A program made the translations under genes and the position numbers. Below, piece by piece: positions 45,141 to 57,671 of a stretch of DNA of 64,000 nt. Position 1 is the first letter of the stretch. The number at the start of each line of letters is the position of its first letter. Source of the stretch: Anthostomella pinea (Eukaryota > Ascomycota > Sordariomycetes > Xylariales > Xylariaceae); NCBI GenBank assembly GCA_963556695.1, contig CAUWAG010000006.1:1364001-1428000 (forward strand), given 5' to 3'. The notes under the pieces were generated by a model. The model searched no databases and was not told the origin of the DNA. It saw nothing but the letters and a program-made list of their open reading frames with translations.

Positions 45141-46104
45141 TTGCTCGGTGACCACCATTCCGCTCCGGTCAACCCCGAAGAAGGCAGAACATTGACTTCA
45201 TGTCGCGGGTATCCATTCATTCGACGACCACCACGAGTCCCGACGCAACCCAGGTTGCCGGAAGCACTTTACCATCCTTGAGTCCTAATCATTGAGTCGG
45301 AGAAGACACTGGACATTCATTCACAATGTTTCTGCCATGGTCGAGCTCTATAGCAGTCGACATTCCCCCGCTGGGCAATCTCATAGGAAGGGCTCCCGGT
45401 GCATGGCATTGCATGGCACAGGATGGTGCTATACGTTAAGAAAAAAACGAAAAGAGAGGCTGGGCCATTCGGCCATTCGGCCATGTTTTTCGGGCAGGAG
45501 GGAGTTATTAGATGTCGAACTGCTGTTCCATGACCATGCTGCGCAGGCAACCCACCCGTTATTACCCCCTCACGTTACTTATTCAAAATATTCAGGCATT
45601 TGGTATTGGAAAATGAATATATAATACCCCTACGAATTCGAATCTGATCCGTTCTCATCGGGTGTTAGTTATCAAGACTTACGAGCATAGACCAGACCAG
45701 CTGGAGCAGCTGCTTTCCGCCGGAAAACATTACTGACTCTCGTGGTTAACTCACAGCGGGGATGGGAAGATCCGAGTCCCTCGCGTCAAGTATATCCGCG
45801 GCTGTGGATGAAATCGCAGGGTTTTTCTCATTACCAATCTCGATCCTTCTGTCTCGATCGAGCAAATGCTCTCTATCTCTTGATACAGCGACGGCGGAGT
45901 TCTCCGTAGGTGTATACCGATTGAATGGGGTTCTCTGATACTTGCCAGGTATTCATTCAGTCTCAATGGAGTAAACGCTCTAGAATGAATGACGCTTGTT
46001 CTGCTATGCAGGGGAAAAAAACCCTGGATAGAATTGAAGACGAGCGGACAAAACCGATGGAGGGTGAGTGACTGTACCAAGTCTACCTACCGAGGGCGGG
46101 ATTT

Positions 46105-46127
46105 ACCTACCTACCTACCTACCTACC
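46105..46127. repeat. (ACCT)n microsatellite
   Basis: Perfect TACC/ACCT tetranucleotide run of about five and a half copies. Confidence 0.9.
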
Positions 46128-46567
46128 AAAGAGCGCTCTAAACACCGAGGCGTACTACTTGAGCTGATAATCGAACACCATTACTGAAGGACTGCTGCGG
46201 AGTACCAGGCAACCAACAGCCCCTGTCGGCGTCCGAGGCCACCAAATTGTACTTACTCGCTCTCCACTAGACACACACAACACAACAAGCTGGGAAGGAA
46301 GACCTAGCGATTTAGGTAGTGACGAACACGGGGTCTCCAGTGTCGAGGTGTTGGTACTCTACCTACCGAAAGGGGCGCCATTCCCCCTGTGACTTCAAGA
46401 GCGCTGCGAATCTTCGAGTGTTCTCGTTGGTATGAGGTTATAGGGTTATCCGACTGGTACGGGAGACACTGCTATCGACGATCGCTGCCCGCGTGGTAAT
46501 ATATATATATCCGCTCCGGCGCTGAGGGGCTTCTGAGCCCATCCGTCGTCGTAGCACCATGCCTGAC

Positions 46568-46606
46568 GGATGGATGGATGGAGGATGGATGGATGGATGG
46601 ATGGAT
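46568..46606. repeat. (GGAT)n microsatellite
   Basis: GGATGGATGGATGGA, one interruption (GGA), then five more GGAT copies. Confidence 0.9.
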
Positions 46607-48025
46607 TTACGGGGTGGCGAACACGACCGGGACGAGGAGGCCTGGAATCGCTCGCTTCTTCCGGGAGACATCTGCAGATGTTGGCATGGAAACATTGGGG
46701 CTCTCGGGCAGAGTCAGTCAGACATCGCAGGTAATCGTTCTTATTCTAGTGGTGAGCAGGTCATTCCTTATTACCTCCGAGGGCGGGACCGATCGAGACA
46801 GGGACACCGCCGCGGAAGGAAACACTTCTCGCATGTCGAATGTTGTATATTCCTGGATGCTGTCTGTCGTGTCAACACACTCCAGTCCGATACCTATACG
46901 AGATCGATCCGATCCGGTTCGGTGGTGTCGGAGAGGTCCGGTGATCCATGCATGTCCTTCGGTGCTCGCTCTGGCATATTGAACTTAAGGAGGCCGGCCA
47001 CGCATAAACACCATATCGAGGGCCCGCCGAACAGCTCATGAGGAGGTCGGGCATATATCGTATATATCCGCCTCCTGAAGGCATACATACGGGCGAGGGC
47101 GAGGCCGAGGTTCATGCAGCCAAACCATCCAACACCTTCGAAACTCAAACAAATTGCGAAGTCCGCGCAGGAAGTACCTAGCAGGGAATCTAGCCGACGA
47201 GACGAGGTGTACCTAGCAATGAGTCCAAGAGACTTCAAGTGTTCGAACCCACCGGCAAAGGAGGAGAGTAAGGGAGCGAACATCTGGCAACCTACCCGGT
47301 TCAAGCATATCGAGAACATCAGACGGGACTGACTAGCAGGGCAGCAGGAACTCCCGCACCGAGAAGAGGGAACGTTCCGGGAGATAAGTCAAGACTGTGT
47401 TGATGGAGATGATGATGGAGACAAGAAGGAGGAGCCCCTGAACGAGGAGGTTATGGCGGTGTCCACGTAACGATACGACCACCACCCCCAGGGGACCGTC
47501 GCTTCGCCTACTCCTGTCTCCTCTCCGGGAAGTAGAGGGGACAGTACATACTTATAAGGGCGGCAGCCCCATACCGGACGGCATCAGTCCGTGAACATGT
47601 CCGGGTTAGGTAGGTGAAGGATTTCATCCAGAAGCCCCCGCGATACTTCAAAGCCTGCGCTGAACGCACCCAAGCACGTCATAACGTCATAACACCAAGA
47701 CCACCACGGAAGTTTTCGACAACACACACGCGCGGCCTCGGATGCAGGAGATCTGTATGCCATGAATATTTGTCTGTCATGGTGAGCTGAGCCAGCCTCA
47801 CCAGCAACGGGTTGCAACACTGGATGAATCCTCGAAGCCGCATTACCCTCCCCTCCCCACCTACTCCCCTTAGACCATTCATGTATCGGCATTATTGATG
47901 ACGGTGTCTCGTATCAGCCAGCACAACTGGAATGAGCGTTGAGATTGGCCGGCCTAGGTACTCAGTTCAAGACACTCACTGCGTATTACGGGGTGCCTGA
48001 CTCCAGGAAATCCATGACTTGGGTG

Positions 48026-49402
48026 TCAGGCATTGGCTGACTTGGCTTCAACGTAGCGGTCGAGAGTCTTCTTCTGTAGAGCACGCTGCTGGTTGATAAT
48101 CTCCCAGAGTTCCTCGTTCTCTTTCCGTACTTCTTGGTCGCCAATGTTATCGCCGGCGGGCTCTTGGAAGGCGAGTATCGCCTGCTCCAGGACATCTTTT
48201 GGGATCCCATTCGAGTTGAGCATTTTGCCGAATCTTGTGTCGCTCACCAGATCAGAGCCCAGCTGCGAGGTGAAGTCGTAGCTCCTACTGCCCAAAAATG
48301 GCTTGACTACCATGGCAGACTTTGTAGACCGTGCCGGAGTGAGCAGCGGAACGAACTCGACGTTCGTGACCGAGGCATTGAGGTTCGCCAGCTCCGTAGA
48401 GTCTGCTCGGCTGCTGAGATCCCATCGGAGAACATGGCCACGGGGATGGCCTGATATCAAGATAGTACCGTCATAGTTCACCCCGAGGCAGGAGGCAGGG
48501 CCAGCTTCCTGGGGAGCGGCGCCGAATGCAGACGATACCTGTACAGCAGTAGAGCTTTCCTCGCCACTCTGAGGGCCAAGTAAAGCCTTTTCCGCGAATA
48601 GCTCGACGGCATACAGCGAACCGTCCTCGGAAGATACGTAGAAGGCACGTGCACACGGATCGAGAGACAGGCAGAGAGGCGCGCTAGGGAACAGCAGGGT
48701 CCGCAGAGCTACCCCGAGCTGGTAATTCCAGATGATGCATGACTTGTCTCTGCTCGCTGAGATGCAGATGTTGGTGTCAGGATTCACACTCTGACCTACA
48801 GCGAGGGAGGTGATGGCAGCTCGATGATTTGACAGAGTGTCTTGAGGCTCATGTTCAATGGTAGAATCCAGCTCCAGCAGGCGAGGGAGAGACCAAACAT
48901 GGATGTTGGAATCATCAGAACCTGTGATCAGGTGGAAAGGCGTGGCAGCAATGCAGCTCACAGCCTGCACGTGTGATGCTGGCGTGGTCACTTGCCGGCC
49001 AGTGCATACCTGTCGACCTCTGTCAGTACTCGATTCTCCTGACTACTTTAGATTGAGAGTTCATACCTCCCAGATGATCAGTCTCCCTTCCTGTGTTCCT
49101 AGGATGAGCACATCATCAAGCAGAGCAACGCTTCTGATACGTTCCGGCAGGGTCACCAATGCTTCTTGGTTGCCCTTTGCTCTGGAGTAGACGTAGATAG
49201 TTGATTTGTCGTCCTGGGCAGCGAATACGTGGGTATCACTGACGGCCAGGCAGTTGCGCGGAACGGAGCTCTTCTTGAGGGTGTTCGACGTTGAGTGGCT
49301 CGGGTGAAGGGTGTGTTCGTATATTCCGGCGTCCTTTGAGATGGCAGTGTTGTTTGCCAGGGGAGGCCCCGAGACCGACACAAAGTAGCTTTCGATCAAC
49401 AT
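48026..49402 (-). CDS. ipi3: Ipi3-like WD40 protein of the Rix1 60S ribosome-assembly complex
   Basis: Two exons, 49067-49402 and 48026-49009, split by a 57-nt intron with a GTATGA donor; 439 residues. The ATG at 49402 starts MLIESYFVSVSGPPLANN, typical of this family; upstream in-frame codons are not conserved-looking. WD40 repeats are visible as RLIIWEV, NIHVWSL, SCIIWNY and VLRWDL, with GH/D-type loops such as ISASRDKS and ISGHPRGH. The C-terminus ends in a charged coiled coil (RKENEELWEIINQQRALQKK) as in Ipi3. In yeast Rix1-Ipi1-Ipi3 binds pre-60S particles in the nucleoplasm, aids ITS2 removal, recruits the Rea1/Mdn1 ATPase and also contributes to replication licensing. The function here is inferred from orthology. 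The gene is essential in yeast, so it is probably constitutively expressed. Confidence 0.85.
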
Positions 49403-51007
49403 GACACGACTGCTCGAATCCAAAGCTCGAGTTGAAGCTCGATCAATCGATTTAATGACTCGGAGAGGCGTAGATGTCTCGGGTTTTATTGAAGAGGCGA
49501 TGGTAGGGCAATCGCAGCTGTAGCTGTGTGTCTTGAGGTGGGATTTTTTCTTTCCTTGTCCGCCATTATCGGAGGATCGGATGTTACCAGTAACGAACAC
49601 TGGGTAGCCGATCCACAATAACTCGGTTGCACCCCACAACAGAGTCGCTGTACTAGTTCCGGCAGTGCCAGGCTGTAGCACTCTTTCAGAGGCCTTGTCT
49701 AGGCGCTACTGTAGGCATCCAACCCCCACCCTCACCCCCACCATCTACGCCAGCGCCAGGAAATCGCAAGCGTGCGCGCAAAGCGATCCAAAACCAAGGA
49801 CGACATCAACGTCAACCACTTGCGGTACTTTGTACTACCCTACCTACCCCAGGCGCAGACGACAACGCAGGTGCTGATAAAGACCAACCAGCTCCCAGAC
49901 AGCAAGTAGTCGAGCGCGCCCTGAAGAGCGAGAAGACTGAGCACTTAAAGGAGGACTTACTCAATACAGCGGACAGCCCTGTCAAGGCACAAGATGCTAA
50001 TGTGAAACGTGTACCGGAAGCGAAGGAAGAGCGAACATTCATGATTTCACGGACTGACCTAGGTCAATACAACTGACTGACCTGCACAAGCCTGTGAGAG
50101 GAAGATCAAGGGCATCAAATGTCACCTACTTTCGTACAATGCACCCGGAAACTTTCGCTCGCACGTTGACCGAGGCGGCACTCAACACATGCAGGTAGTG
50201 TATCGAACGAAGAAAACAAATAATAATATTTTGCCAGCAACACTACAGAAGCCAGTGACCAAGTCCTCTCTGCCTCCCTTTCAGAGCATTCTTCCCTCCA
50301 TTTGTTGCTCAGATGAGCAAACAAGCAACTACTTCCACACACAAACTGCCTCAACTGCTTCATCTTCAGCTCGTTGTCTTTTCTCCCCTTCCCTTTCCTT
50401 CCCTTTCCTTGTGTCAACGCCAGACAGAACGCCAGAGAGAAAGAGAAATGGGTATTATGGGTCTTCCTTTCCTTTCCTTCCTTGCCATTCCTTCCTTCCC
50501 TCCATGTCTATGTGTGAGATACCCTCCCTCCCTCTGTATCCCTTCTGTCAGGTTGTGGGGGTGAGTGTGGAGTAGAGAGATGGAACTCCTTTTTTCAGCC
50601 AGCGTGACAAAGAAAGCAAAATCAGTGCGTTAATGCGTGTTATATAGTGTACAAGTGGAACCGAGAAGTGTCGTAGAAACAAATCAAAGACCGAAAGACT
50701 GCTTGCTTGATGGCGGGAGAGAAGATGAACACAACGTATGGTCATATGTGTCGGTGAACCAGACTAGATGTCGGAATCTGGATCAGACATCCAGAATGTA
50801 CCGAGTCCGTGGACGAGGTGCGAGTCGAAATCGATGCCGGATTCAGATATAAGGACTTGTCGGTTCGGTCGCTGAGGAAAGGGGTATAGTCGCCGCTGAA
50901 GTCGATCTCTTCTGTGAAGCTCGGTGTGAATGGGTAGAGACATATATAAATCCCAGAGTCAAATCTGCAGACAGAGCACCGCAGTTCTGGGCAGTCCAGG
51001 ACCTCAT
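49403..51007. other. Intergenic region with an unassigned open frame on the plus strand
   Basis: 1.6 kb holding the ipi3 promoter and the 3' flank of the next minus-strand gene. A plus-strand frame from about 49657 to the stop at 50067-50069 stays open for about 137 codons without an ATG near its start and reads coding-like toward its end (KSEKTEHLKEDLLNTADSP). CCTTCC-rich sequence covers 50380-50540. No gene is called. Confidence 0.4.
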
Positions 51008-53173
51008 CTACCGCTCCTCACAGCACCGCACGATCTCGCACAGCGACCGCATGAACAGAGGGTCTTCCTCCGGCTTCACCCCGCCCTTGTCTGCCATCTC
51101 ACCGCCTCCATCCGTGCCAGCCTGCCGCAGCGTAGAGACGAGTCTTGCAATGCACTTCGCCAGGCCGAGCCGTATCTCCTTGAGGGTGTGCTCGCCATGA
51201 TCCGTCGTGCCCGGTCGCTGTGGTCCCGCCGAGGTCATGGGTCTTCCTCCTCCACCGTTGCCAAACCCACCGCTGCTGCGGCTGTCAGTGCGCCAGAGCC
51301 CGCCCATAGCGAGAATGGACCGCTTGCCACGCAGGGTGCTCATTCGGTTGCCAGCGGAAGAGGGAGGTTCCGGCATAGGGTCGCCGGGGTTGTTCTGCAG
51401 GCCCAGCAGGCTCGCGGCCTTGCGCGGGATCTTGGTGCCGTCAGACTCGGACGAACGCGGTGTTGTTGCGAGGCCGTACATGTTCGGCTCGGTGGAGCAG
51501 TGCGATACTGGGCGACGGCCGCCGCCTGGGGTTGATGGTGCTGAGAGCATCGGGTTGATCAGGGCCGAGCGCGGGCAGAGCTGCGTGATGTAGTTGTAGG
51601 CCAGCAGGTGGGCGTACAGCGCGTCGCACAGATAGTCGGTGCCCGAGGGGAAGATGTTCTTGATGGCGACCCAGTCGGGTCTGTTGAGCCAGAAGGGAGT
51701 CGCACCCGCGGAGAGTGGCTCTTGGTGGTAGTAGTCGTTGCTCGACTTGGAACCGGGTCTGGCTGGGTAGGGCGAAGGAGGACAATGCTGCTTGGAGGTC
51801 ATCCACTTCATGTTCCACTTTGACTGCTTGGGTTGGTCTGGCTCGAGCGCAGAGAGCCCGCGGGAGTTGGGTCGTAGGTTCTCTGCTCGGTGGCCGAGGC
51901 GCTTGGAGCGGTTGCGGATGGTCTCGATGGAGAGGCTGGAGCACAGAAGCATGGTTTCGGGAAAGCACGACACCATTACTTGGAGCGTGTCGAGGACGTG
52001 GGACGGCAGCGGCAGCGGCGGTGATACCAGGCCGTCCCTTCCAGATTGGACACCATGGGTGAAGGTGACAAGACTCGACTCCAACCAACTCTCTATGCCG
52101 GGGTTGATATGGGGCGAGGCTATCTCCGGGTTCATGATATCTGCAAGGTAAGAGTTCCGTCGTCTGCCTGCATTCGCGCCCACACCCACGACAACCTCTG
52201 ATGAGAGTGCACTCATCTTGTCTTCGTCTTCGTCCTCTGGGGTCGCCGCATGCTCCTTCCGTCGGGGCGGGAGCTGGGATGGCGTGGAGTCTGGGGATGC
52301 AGCTTCAATTGAAGGCCGGGTCGCTACTGGTGAGTATGGACGCTGGGGAGAGATGTTCAATTGGGGAGGTACGGGATAATATGTGTGTCTCAGGGACGAG
52401 CGCCGTTTGGGAAAGTCAGGAGGGCCGGCAAGGCGCTTCTCGTAGGTGGGTGGTGTTGGGACCGTGATGCCGTTGAAGAACTCGGGTGGTGTGCTGCAGA
52501 ATGCGGTGAACGGGTCTGGCAGGTTTGGGCGGCCCGTCTTCGAGTTGAGCGACAGGCTCCTCAGATCGTTAACGTCTTCGCGCCTGACCAACAGGTGTGA
52601 TGGGGAGGCCGTGTCGACCATGCTGTTGTGTCTCCGCTCGAAAGAGGGCATCGTGTCGTCAACCTCGAGGTCCACCCAGCTGGCCCCAGCGCTTTTGTTC
52701 ATTGGCGAGGGAATGGTGCAGGAGGTGGGAGATGGTTGTTGTCTTTCCGGGTCGAGTGAAGAGTTGGATGTGCCGGTAGAAACTGATTCGTCTCTGGTGC
52801 CAATCGAGGGCATGTCCATCCCGCCAGAGCATTCACTGCTCGCTACACTGACACCGGTACTGACACTGATCGCGTCACTGTCTCTGTTCTGCCATTCACC
52901 GCCCAATTTGAATAGCTGTGCGTACATAGGGTCAATGGCTCGCAGTGACCTCAGGCTCGATAAGACGTCGTCATGTTGGGACGAAAAGGCCGTGGCCGTG
53001 GCCATTGTGCTACCTTGCATTGAATACCGCCTCTTGCTCCCATCGTCAGCCAATTGCGGTGCCGGAGCGCCAGCAGTCAATTGTCGTGACTCGAATACCT
53101 CCCTCGAATTGTCCAAATCCACTGCCAATAGTTCCGGAAAGTTGCAGTCCATGAGCGGTTCTGCACTGTCCAT
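51008..53173 (-). CDS. Conserved-looking fungal protein of unknown function, 721 aa
   Basis: Single exon, ATG at 53173. The N-terminal 330 residues are Ser/Pro/Thr-rich and probably disordered, with phosphosite-like KRRSSLRH and an acidic EDEDEDK stretch. A more ordered region begins at RRNSYLADIMNPEIASPHIN and includes GIESWLESSLVTF, HVLDTLQVMVSCFPETMLL and WLNRPDWVAIKNIFPSGTDYLCDALYAHLLAYNY. It ends in HTLKEIRLGLAKCIARLV and MRSLCEIVRCCEER. These helical blocks look like a conserved domain interrupted by Ser/Gly-rich inserts. There is no signal peptide, membrane span or known catalytic motif. I do not recognise the family; a cytosolic or nuclear regulatory phosphoprotein is the most neutral description. 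Long antisense frames over it are shadows. Confidence 0.8.
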   Translation of the reverse strand: MDSAEPLMDCNFPELLAVDLDNSREVFESRQLTAGAPAPQLADDGSKRRYSMQGSTMATATAFSSQHDDVLSSLRSLRAIDPMYAQLFKLGGEWQNRDSDAISVSTGVSVASSECSGGMDMPSIGTRDESVSTGTSNSSLDPERQQPSPTSCTIPSPMNKSAGASWVDLEVDDTMPSFERRHNSMVDTASPSHLLVRREDVNDLRSLSLNSKTGRPNLPDPFTAFCSTPPEFFNGITVPTPPTYEKRLAGPPDFPKRRSSLRHTYYPVPPQLNISPQRPYSPVATRPSIEAASPDSTPSQLPPRRKEHAATPEDEDEDKMSALSSEVVVGVGANAGRRRNSYLADIMNPEIASPHINPGIESWLESSLVTFTHGVQSGRDGLVSPPLPLPSHVLDTLQVMVSCFPETMLLCSSLSIETIRNRSKRLGHRAENLRPNSRGLSALEPDQPKQSKWNMKWMTSKQHCPPSPYPARPGSKSSNDYYHQEPLSAGATPFWLNRPDWVAIKNIFPSGTDYLCDALYAHLLAYNYITQLCPRSALINPMLSAPSTPGGGRRPVSHCSTEPNMYGLATTPRSSESDGTKIPRKAASLLGLQNNPGDPMPEPPSSAGNRMSTLRGKRSILAMGGLWRTDSRSSGGFGNGGGGRPMTSAGPQRPGTTDHGEHTLKEIRLGLAKCIARLVSTLRQAGTDGGGEMADKGGVKPEEDPLFMRSLCEIVRCCEER

Positions 53174-55704
53174 GCTGCCGATGATTGTTGCTCAAGTCGC
53201 CGGTCAGTCGTCCTATACACACACACATATATATAAAGTCGTTTGACGCGTCGAGTCGTCTACCACCTCAGCCAAGGTTGTTGTTGTTGTCGTCTCTCGT
53301 AGGATCGGCTTTCCAGTCCGCTCTCGAAGCTGTCAAAAGAAAGACAAGTTGGGTTGAGAGGGTCAGATGAGGAAACAACGACACACTACCTATACCCACA
53401 GGTATGAAACAAGCAGACAAGCTGAAGAGAAGGAACGAACACGAACACACAGCGGATGTAGACGCCAAAAACGTCTGCAGGTTTTGCAGATTTGCAGATC
53501 TCGAGGACGAACCCTTAAAGATTGGGGAAGACAAGGTTGGGATTCCCATCCAAGGTCGTGGCCCAATAGACGTCAGCTTGCGATTCGAAGGAGAGCTGAA
53601 GGGAAAGTCCAGCAGAGAGCAGGGAGCAGGGATCCCGATGGCAGATGAGGGCCCAAATGGCAGAAGGTGGATGGTACGGTAATTCAACGCCTCACTCCGA
53701 GTCGCTCGTGGACCCAGGGATTCAGGGGTCGGTCGGGTCATTGTGGAACCTATTCTGATCAACGACGACATTTCCATGGTGGACCTGAAGATACGCGAGA
53801 CACGGATGACAGCCGTCGGGCTGAGACAGCATTGTGGCGATAGTGCTGCATGTGTTGCTGCATACAGGCAGAACTTAGAAGAACAGGATGCTCTCCAGCT
53901 CCAGCTCCAGGCCCAGCCCTTGCTTCTGCCACATGGCCATGAGTCTAGAGACTGTAGAAGCCGTCATCAAAGACAATGACATTGGGTTCCACCTGTTCGC
54001 CAAGAGATCGCCCCCAGGATGAGTATTAGCCATGGTATCCTCACCTTTCTCGCGAAGTTGCGATACGACGCTGCCATTCTTCTGGAAATTGTTTCGTCCA
54101 CTTTTAGGCTTGGCCAATGGAACACCAGTGACCACACCCGAGGACTTCTCAGCCCTCGGGTATACCATTTTTGTTCGGTCGGGGAGTCTTTGTCAGCAGC
54201 CTGGAGTGTTGTCCGTCAAGGTCTTTATTAATCACATCTCAATGCTCAGATATCGCGACTGTTTGAAGCCTGGCAAGGAGAGAGACATGACATCCAAAGA
54301 GCCATCCGAGCGCCCAGGCTCCAGAAGACTAACGTCTTCCCCCACAGGCTAGTATAGTATGTACTTAAAGTACTGTATTAGTAAGTAAAGGAAGTTGCCG
54401 TGTGGCGTTGTCCGCCTCATTAACTTAGCATGCGGAACTCTGGGGACCCTCATCGGACTACAGCCTCAAGATCGAGAGTTCCCGTCCCTGACTTGAGTCT
54501 TGGAGACGCAGGCACGGCTGCAAGGGAACACAGCAGACGGGTGACCACGTTGGCGTTCAAGTTTCCCCGTCGAGTTCAGTTCGACTTAATGTGGTACAAC
54601 GCGTACCGTATCGAATAGAGTGCTCCCCATGCCAGTACATAAACATTCTACTGCAGCATGTCGGTCTCAGCCCATGGGAGAGACCTACAAGCTACAATTA
54701 TAAGAAACTTGAAGCGGCGGCTCCGGAAATATCGAAGGCAACTCTCGGTTACTGACAACTATTATATGTAGCTATACCCAACAGCCTACAGGAAGAGCCG
54801 GTGGCAGGCAGCCTTATTAGATCAACTGGAAAATTTCGAAACAACCTTAGCGACGTAGGTAGCCGTTGCCGTCCCAGGCCGTAGCATGGTACCGATGAAG
54901 GGAAAAGCCATTGGTCACAAGGTCAAGCTCTATCAGGCTGCTTGCCGTAGGACATGCGGTGAGCCGTGCATGTGCAACCGGTCAAGGACGAAGCAAGTCC
55001 GAGACAATGTGCGACAAGACAATGGACTTTCCACGCCCGTTCACGCATGTTCTTTGGAGACAGTTAATGCACAGCTGACAGCAAGGCGTGGAGAGCTCTG
55101 TAGGTACCTAAGGCTGATAGTAGTTGGATATATAACAGCGAGTATCGCAAAACAACAAGCCTCTCACCGCCTAATGAGTTCAATGTTGAATGATACATGA
55201 CTTGATGCAGTTCACCTGCAACTTATTGCTTCTTTTTTAGCGTTGCCTGTCGAGTTTCAACACTGAACAGACACAGACAAGGACCCCGCCATGACATGCA
55301 CGCTGTGTTTACCCCGCAATTGACCCACGATCATGCAGAATGGCCCTGTATCTTATTACCTTACCTATCATTAGGGACACGTCGATACCTACATGTACTG
55401 CTACTGCTACTGCGACGAAGCCTGGACCTTCATCATCAAAGACGTGAGATTCAAGATGGACGACCGTCAGACACTCGATGAGCGCAGTGATAATATCAAG
55501 ATTGTGGCATCCGCATATCAATCGAAGGAGTAGGCGCAGTAAGCGAGTATCCACATGCCGTACTCCGGCTCCATAATCATAATCCGGATTATGGCGCGAA
55601 CGGCTTCTGCGGCTTCTTCGGCTTCTTAAGAAGACTCGTGAAACTTCTGCTTCCCGTTCTGCTGCTTGACACCAACAAAGCGCTCAGCGCCATCAACAGA
55701 CAAC
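53174..55704. other. Intergenic region, divergent promoters and possible gene debris
   Basis: 2.5 kb between divergent genes. At 53933-54260 a plus-strand reading has one stop near 54020 and the segment GTPVTTPEDFSALGYTIF, weakly reminiscent of the C-terminal part of isocitrate lyase/PEP mutase-type enzymes; it is not called as a gene. The last 100 bp forms the MFS gene's 5' leader. Confidence 0.4.
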
Positions 55705-57208
55705 ATGGCGGACGAGTCACCAACAACAGAAGAAAGGCCAGCGCCTGTGAAATGGGCAGCCAAGGTGCTCCAAGAACTTGGCCTCACATCACTGTTCGCC
55801 TCCACGCTGGACACCAAGATTCTCTGCCTGCAGCGCTTCGTGCGACTATTCGCATACGGAGCCTCCACTTTGATCCTGGCAGCATACCTGGCCGACCTGG
55901 GACACAGCAAGGCGCGAATTGGCTTGTTCATGACCCTCACCTTGGCAGGCGATGTCCTCATCAGCTTCTTCTTGACCTTGGTCGCAGACAATCTGGGTCG
56001 CAGGAAGGTCTTGGCTGCTGGCGCTCTGCTCATGGCGGCAAGCGGCCTTGTATTTGCGCTCACTGGCAATTACTACGCTCTGCTTGCTGCTGCCGTCCTG
56101 GGCGTCATCACACCAAGGTGAGTCTTTACTCCTCTGGCTTCACCGACTTGTAGGATGGCTGCTAACCACTACTTAGCGGAAACGAGATTGGTCCATTCCG
56201 TGCTGTGGAAGAGTCCATGATTGCACATATCACGCACGCTGATCATCGTAACCACGTGTTTGCTTGGTACACGCTCTTTGGAATCGGAGGCACAGCTCTC
56301 GGCCTGATCACCTGCGGTTGGGTTACCGACCTGCTCATAAACAAGCAACACTGGAGCACGGTCGAAGCATACCGCGCTGTCTACATCGGCTATGCTATTG
56401 TTGGTGCAATCAAGTTCCTGCTCACTTTGCTCCTGAGCTCTCAATGCGAAGCCGACAAGCAGCCCGAGCGCGCAGACGCCACCGAGACAGCTCCTCTCCT
56501 GAACGGCTATGCTCCTGATGGTGATGAGGCTGGCAAACCCAAGAAGCCAAGCCGGTTTTCGCTGATTGCAAATATCAGCCCGGCAAGCAGAGCCGTTCTG
56601 GCGCAGCTATGCCTGCTGTTTGCTCTTGACAGCTTCGCCTCCGGTCTAGCTCCATTGTACGCAAAGCTCATGAAGACCTCATCTGGATATTCGGCAAGGC
56701 TGACTTATTTGACAGATCTTGGGTCACATTCTACTTCCACGAGAGGTTCGGCATGAGCGAAGGCAGGGTTGGTACGCTCTTCTTCAGCTCCTCTATCGTG
56801 TCAGCAGCATCAATCCTCGTCGCGGCATCCATCGCAAAGCGGATCGGCAATGTCAAGACTATGGTATTCACTCATCTACCGAGCGCTATCTGCCTCGCGC
56901 TCATCGGCATACCGTCTTCGCTCCCGCTGGCCATGATGTTCGTCATTCTCCGCGCCTGTACGCAATCCATGGACGCGGCGCCTCGATCGGCATTCCTGTC
57001 TGCAGTGGTTCTGCCGGGCGAGCGAACGGCGGTGATGGGCACGATTAACATGGTCAAGACGGCAAGTCAGAGCATCGGGCCGTATGTCACGGGCGTGCTT
57101 GCAGGGAATGGGCTCTTCTGGGTGGCGTTCCTCACTGCGGGATGCCTGAAGGCGACGTATGACATTGGGATGCTTGTGGTGTTCGCCACCAGGAAGCAGG
57201 AGCGTTGA
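55705..57208 (+). CDS. Major facilitator superfamily transporter
   Basis: Exons 55705-56117, 56177-56656 and 56716-57208; 461 residues in one frame. I chose the ATG at 55705 (ACAACATGGCGGA); the frame runs further upstream only through a TTG. Twelve membrane helices are plausible. The MFS motif A between helices 2 and 3 is clear as VADNLGRRKV (residues about 92-101). After intron 1 the frame continues SGNEIGPFRAVEESM, and intron 2 joins FASGLAPL to SWVTFYFHERFGM. The central loop between helices 6 and 7 is hydrophilic (ADKQPERADATETAPLLNG). The layout resembles the uncharacterised fungal MFS group with the GNEIGPFRAVEE signature rather than a sugar or drug family with strong signatures. Substrate is unknown. 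It probably sits in the plasma or vacuolar membrane. Confidence 0.87.
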
Positions 57209-57607
57209 AGACGTGTTGAGCTATGGTACTTGAGGCGGTACGGCCGCAGCCCCGAGTCTCCAGATGGCCAAGGCAGACCCAATGCTGCGATCATGTCCGC
57301 AATCGGTCCTTTCAGGTGTCAGCTTCCGCACTTCACCGACGAGTCGCTTGATTGTGCGACTGACGGCTGCATCGTGCTAATTGATATTGACCTGCATCAC
57401 GTGGTCTTCTGATGATGCAGGTCAACCAATATCTCTACAGAGCTTGGTTTTGTCCCCCGTTGCGGAGTAGACGATGCCTCGGAGACCGTTACAATTATAT
57501 ACGACGCCTACAGATTAAGATGCCGCTCTGCACCTGCCTATCTCCTATTACGCTGCTTCATCTCCGCCATCTGTCTTACTGAGACGCGTGGGTAGGGTTT
57601 TTGGCCG

Positions 57608-57642
<35 letters not shown>
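57608..57642. repeat. (GAACCA)n hexamer array
   Basis: Five perfect GAACCA copies, then degenerate GAGCCT and GAACCA units. Confidence 0.9.
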
Positions 57643-57648
<6 letters not shown>

Positions 57649-57671
57649 TGAACCAGAGCTCTGAGAGAGAC

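Larger units (their letters stand above)
45141..48025. other. Convergent intergenic region with microsatellites
   Basis: 2.9 kb between the 3' ends of the GTPase gene and ipi3. It holds an ACCT array and a GGAT array plus overlapping frames up to 160 codons, all repeat-derived or featureless. Nothing else supported. Confidence 0.5.

Noticed and set aside
46559..47041. 160-codon plus-strand frame
   Set aside because: Its N-terminus is the (GGAT)n microsatellite translated; the rest is featureless.
52446..53246. 266-codon plus-strand frame
   Set aside because: It is antisense to the well-supported 721-aa protein and matches the shadow frame expected from its codon bias.
53268..53777. 169-codon minus-strand frame
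   Set aside because: It lies in the promoter/leader of the 721-aa gene on the same strand and has no domain.
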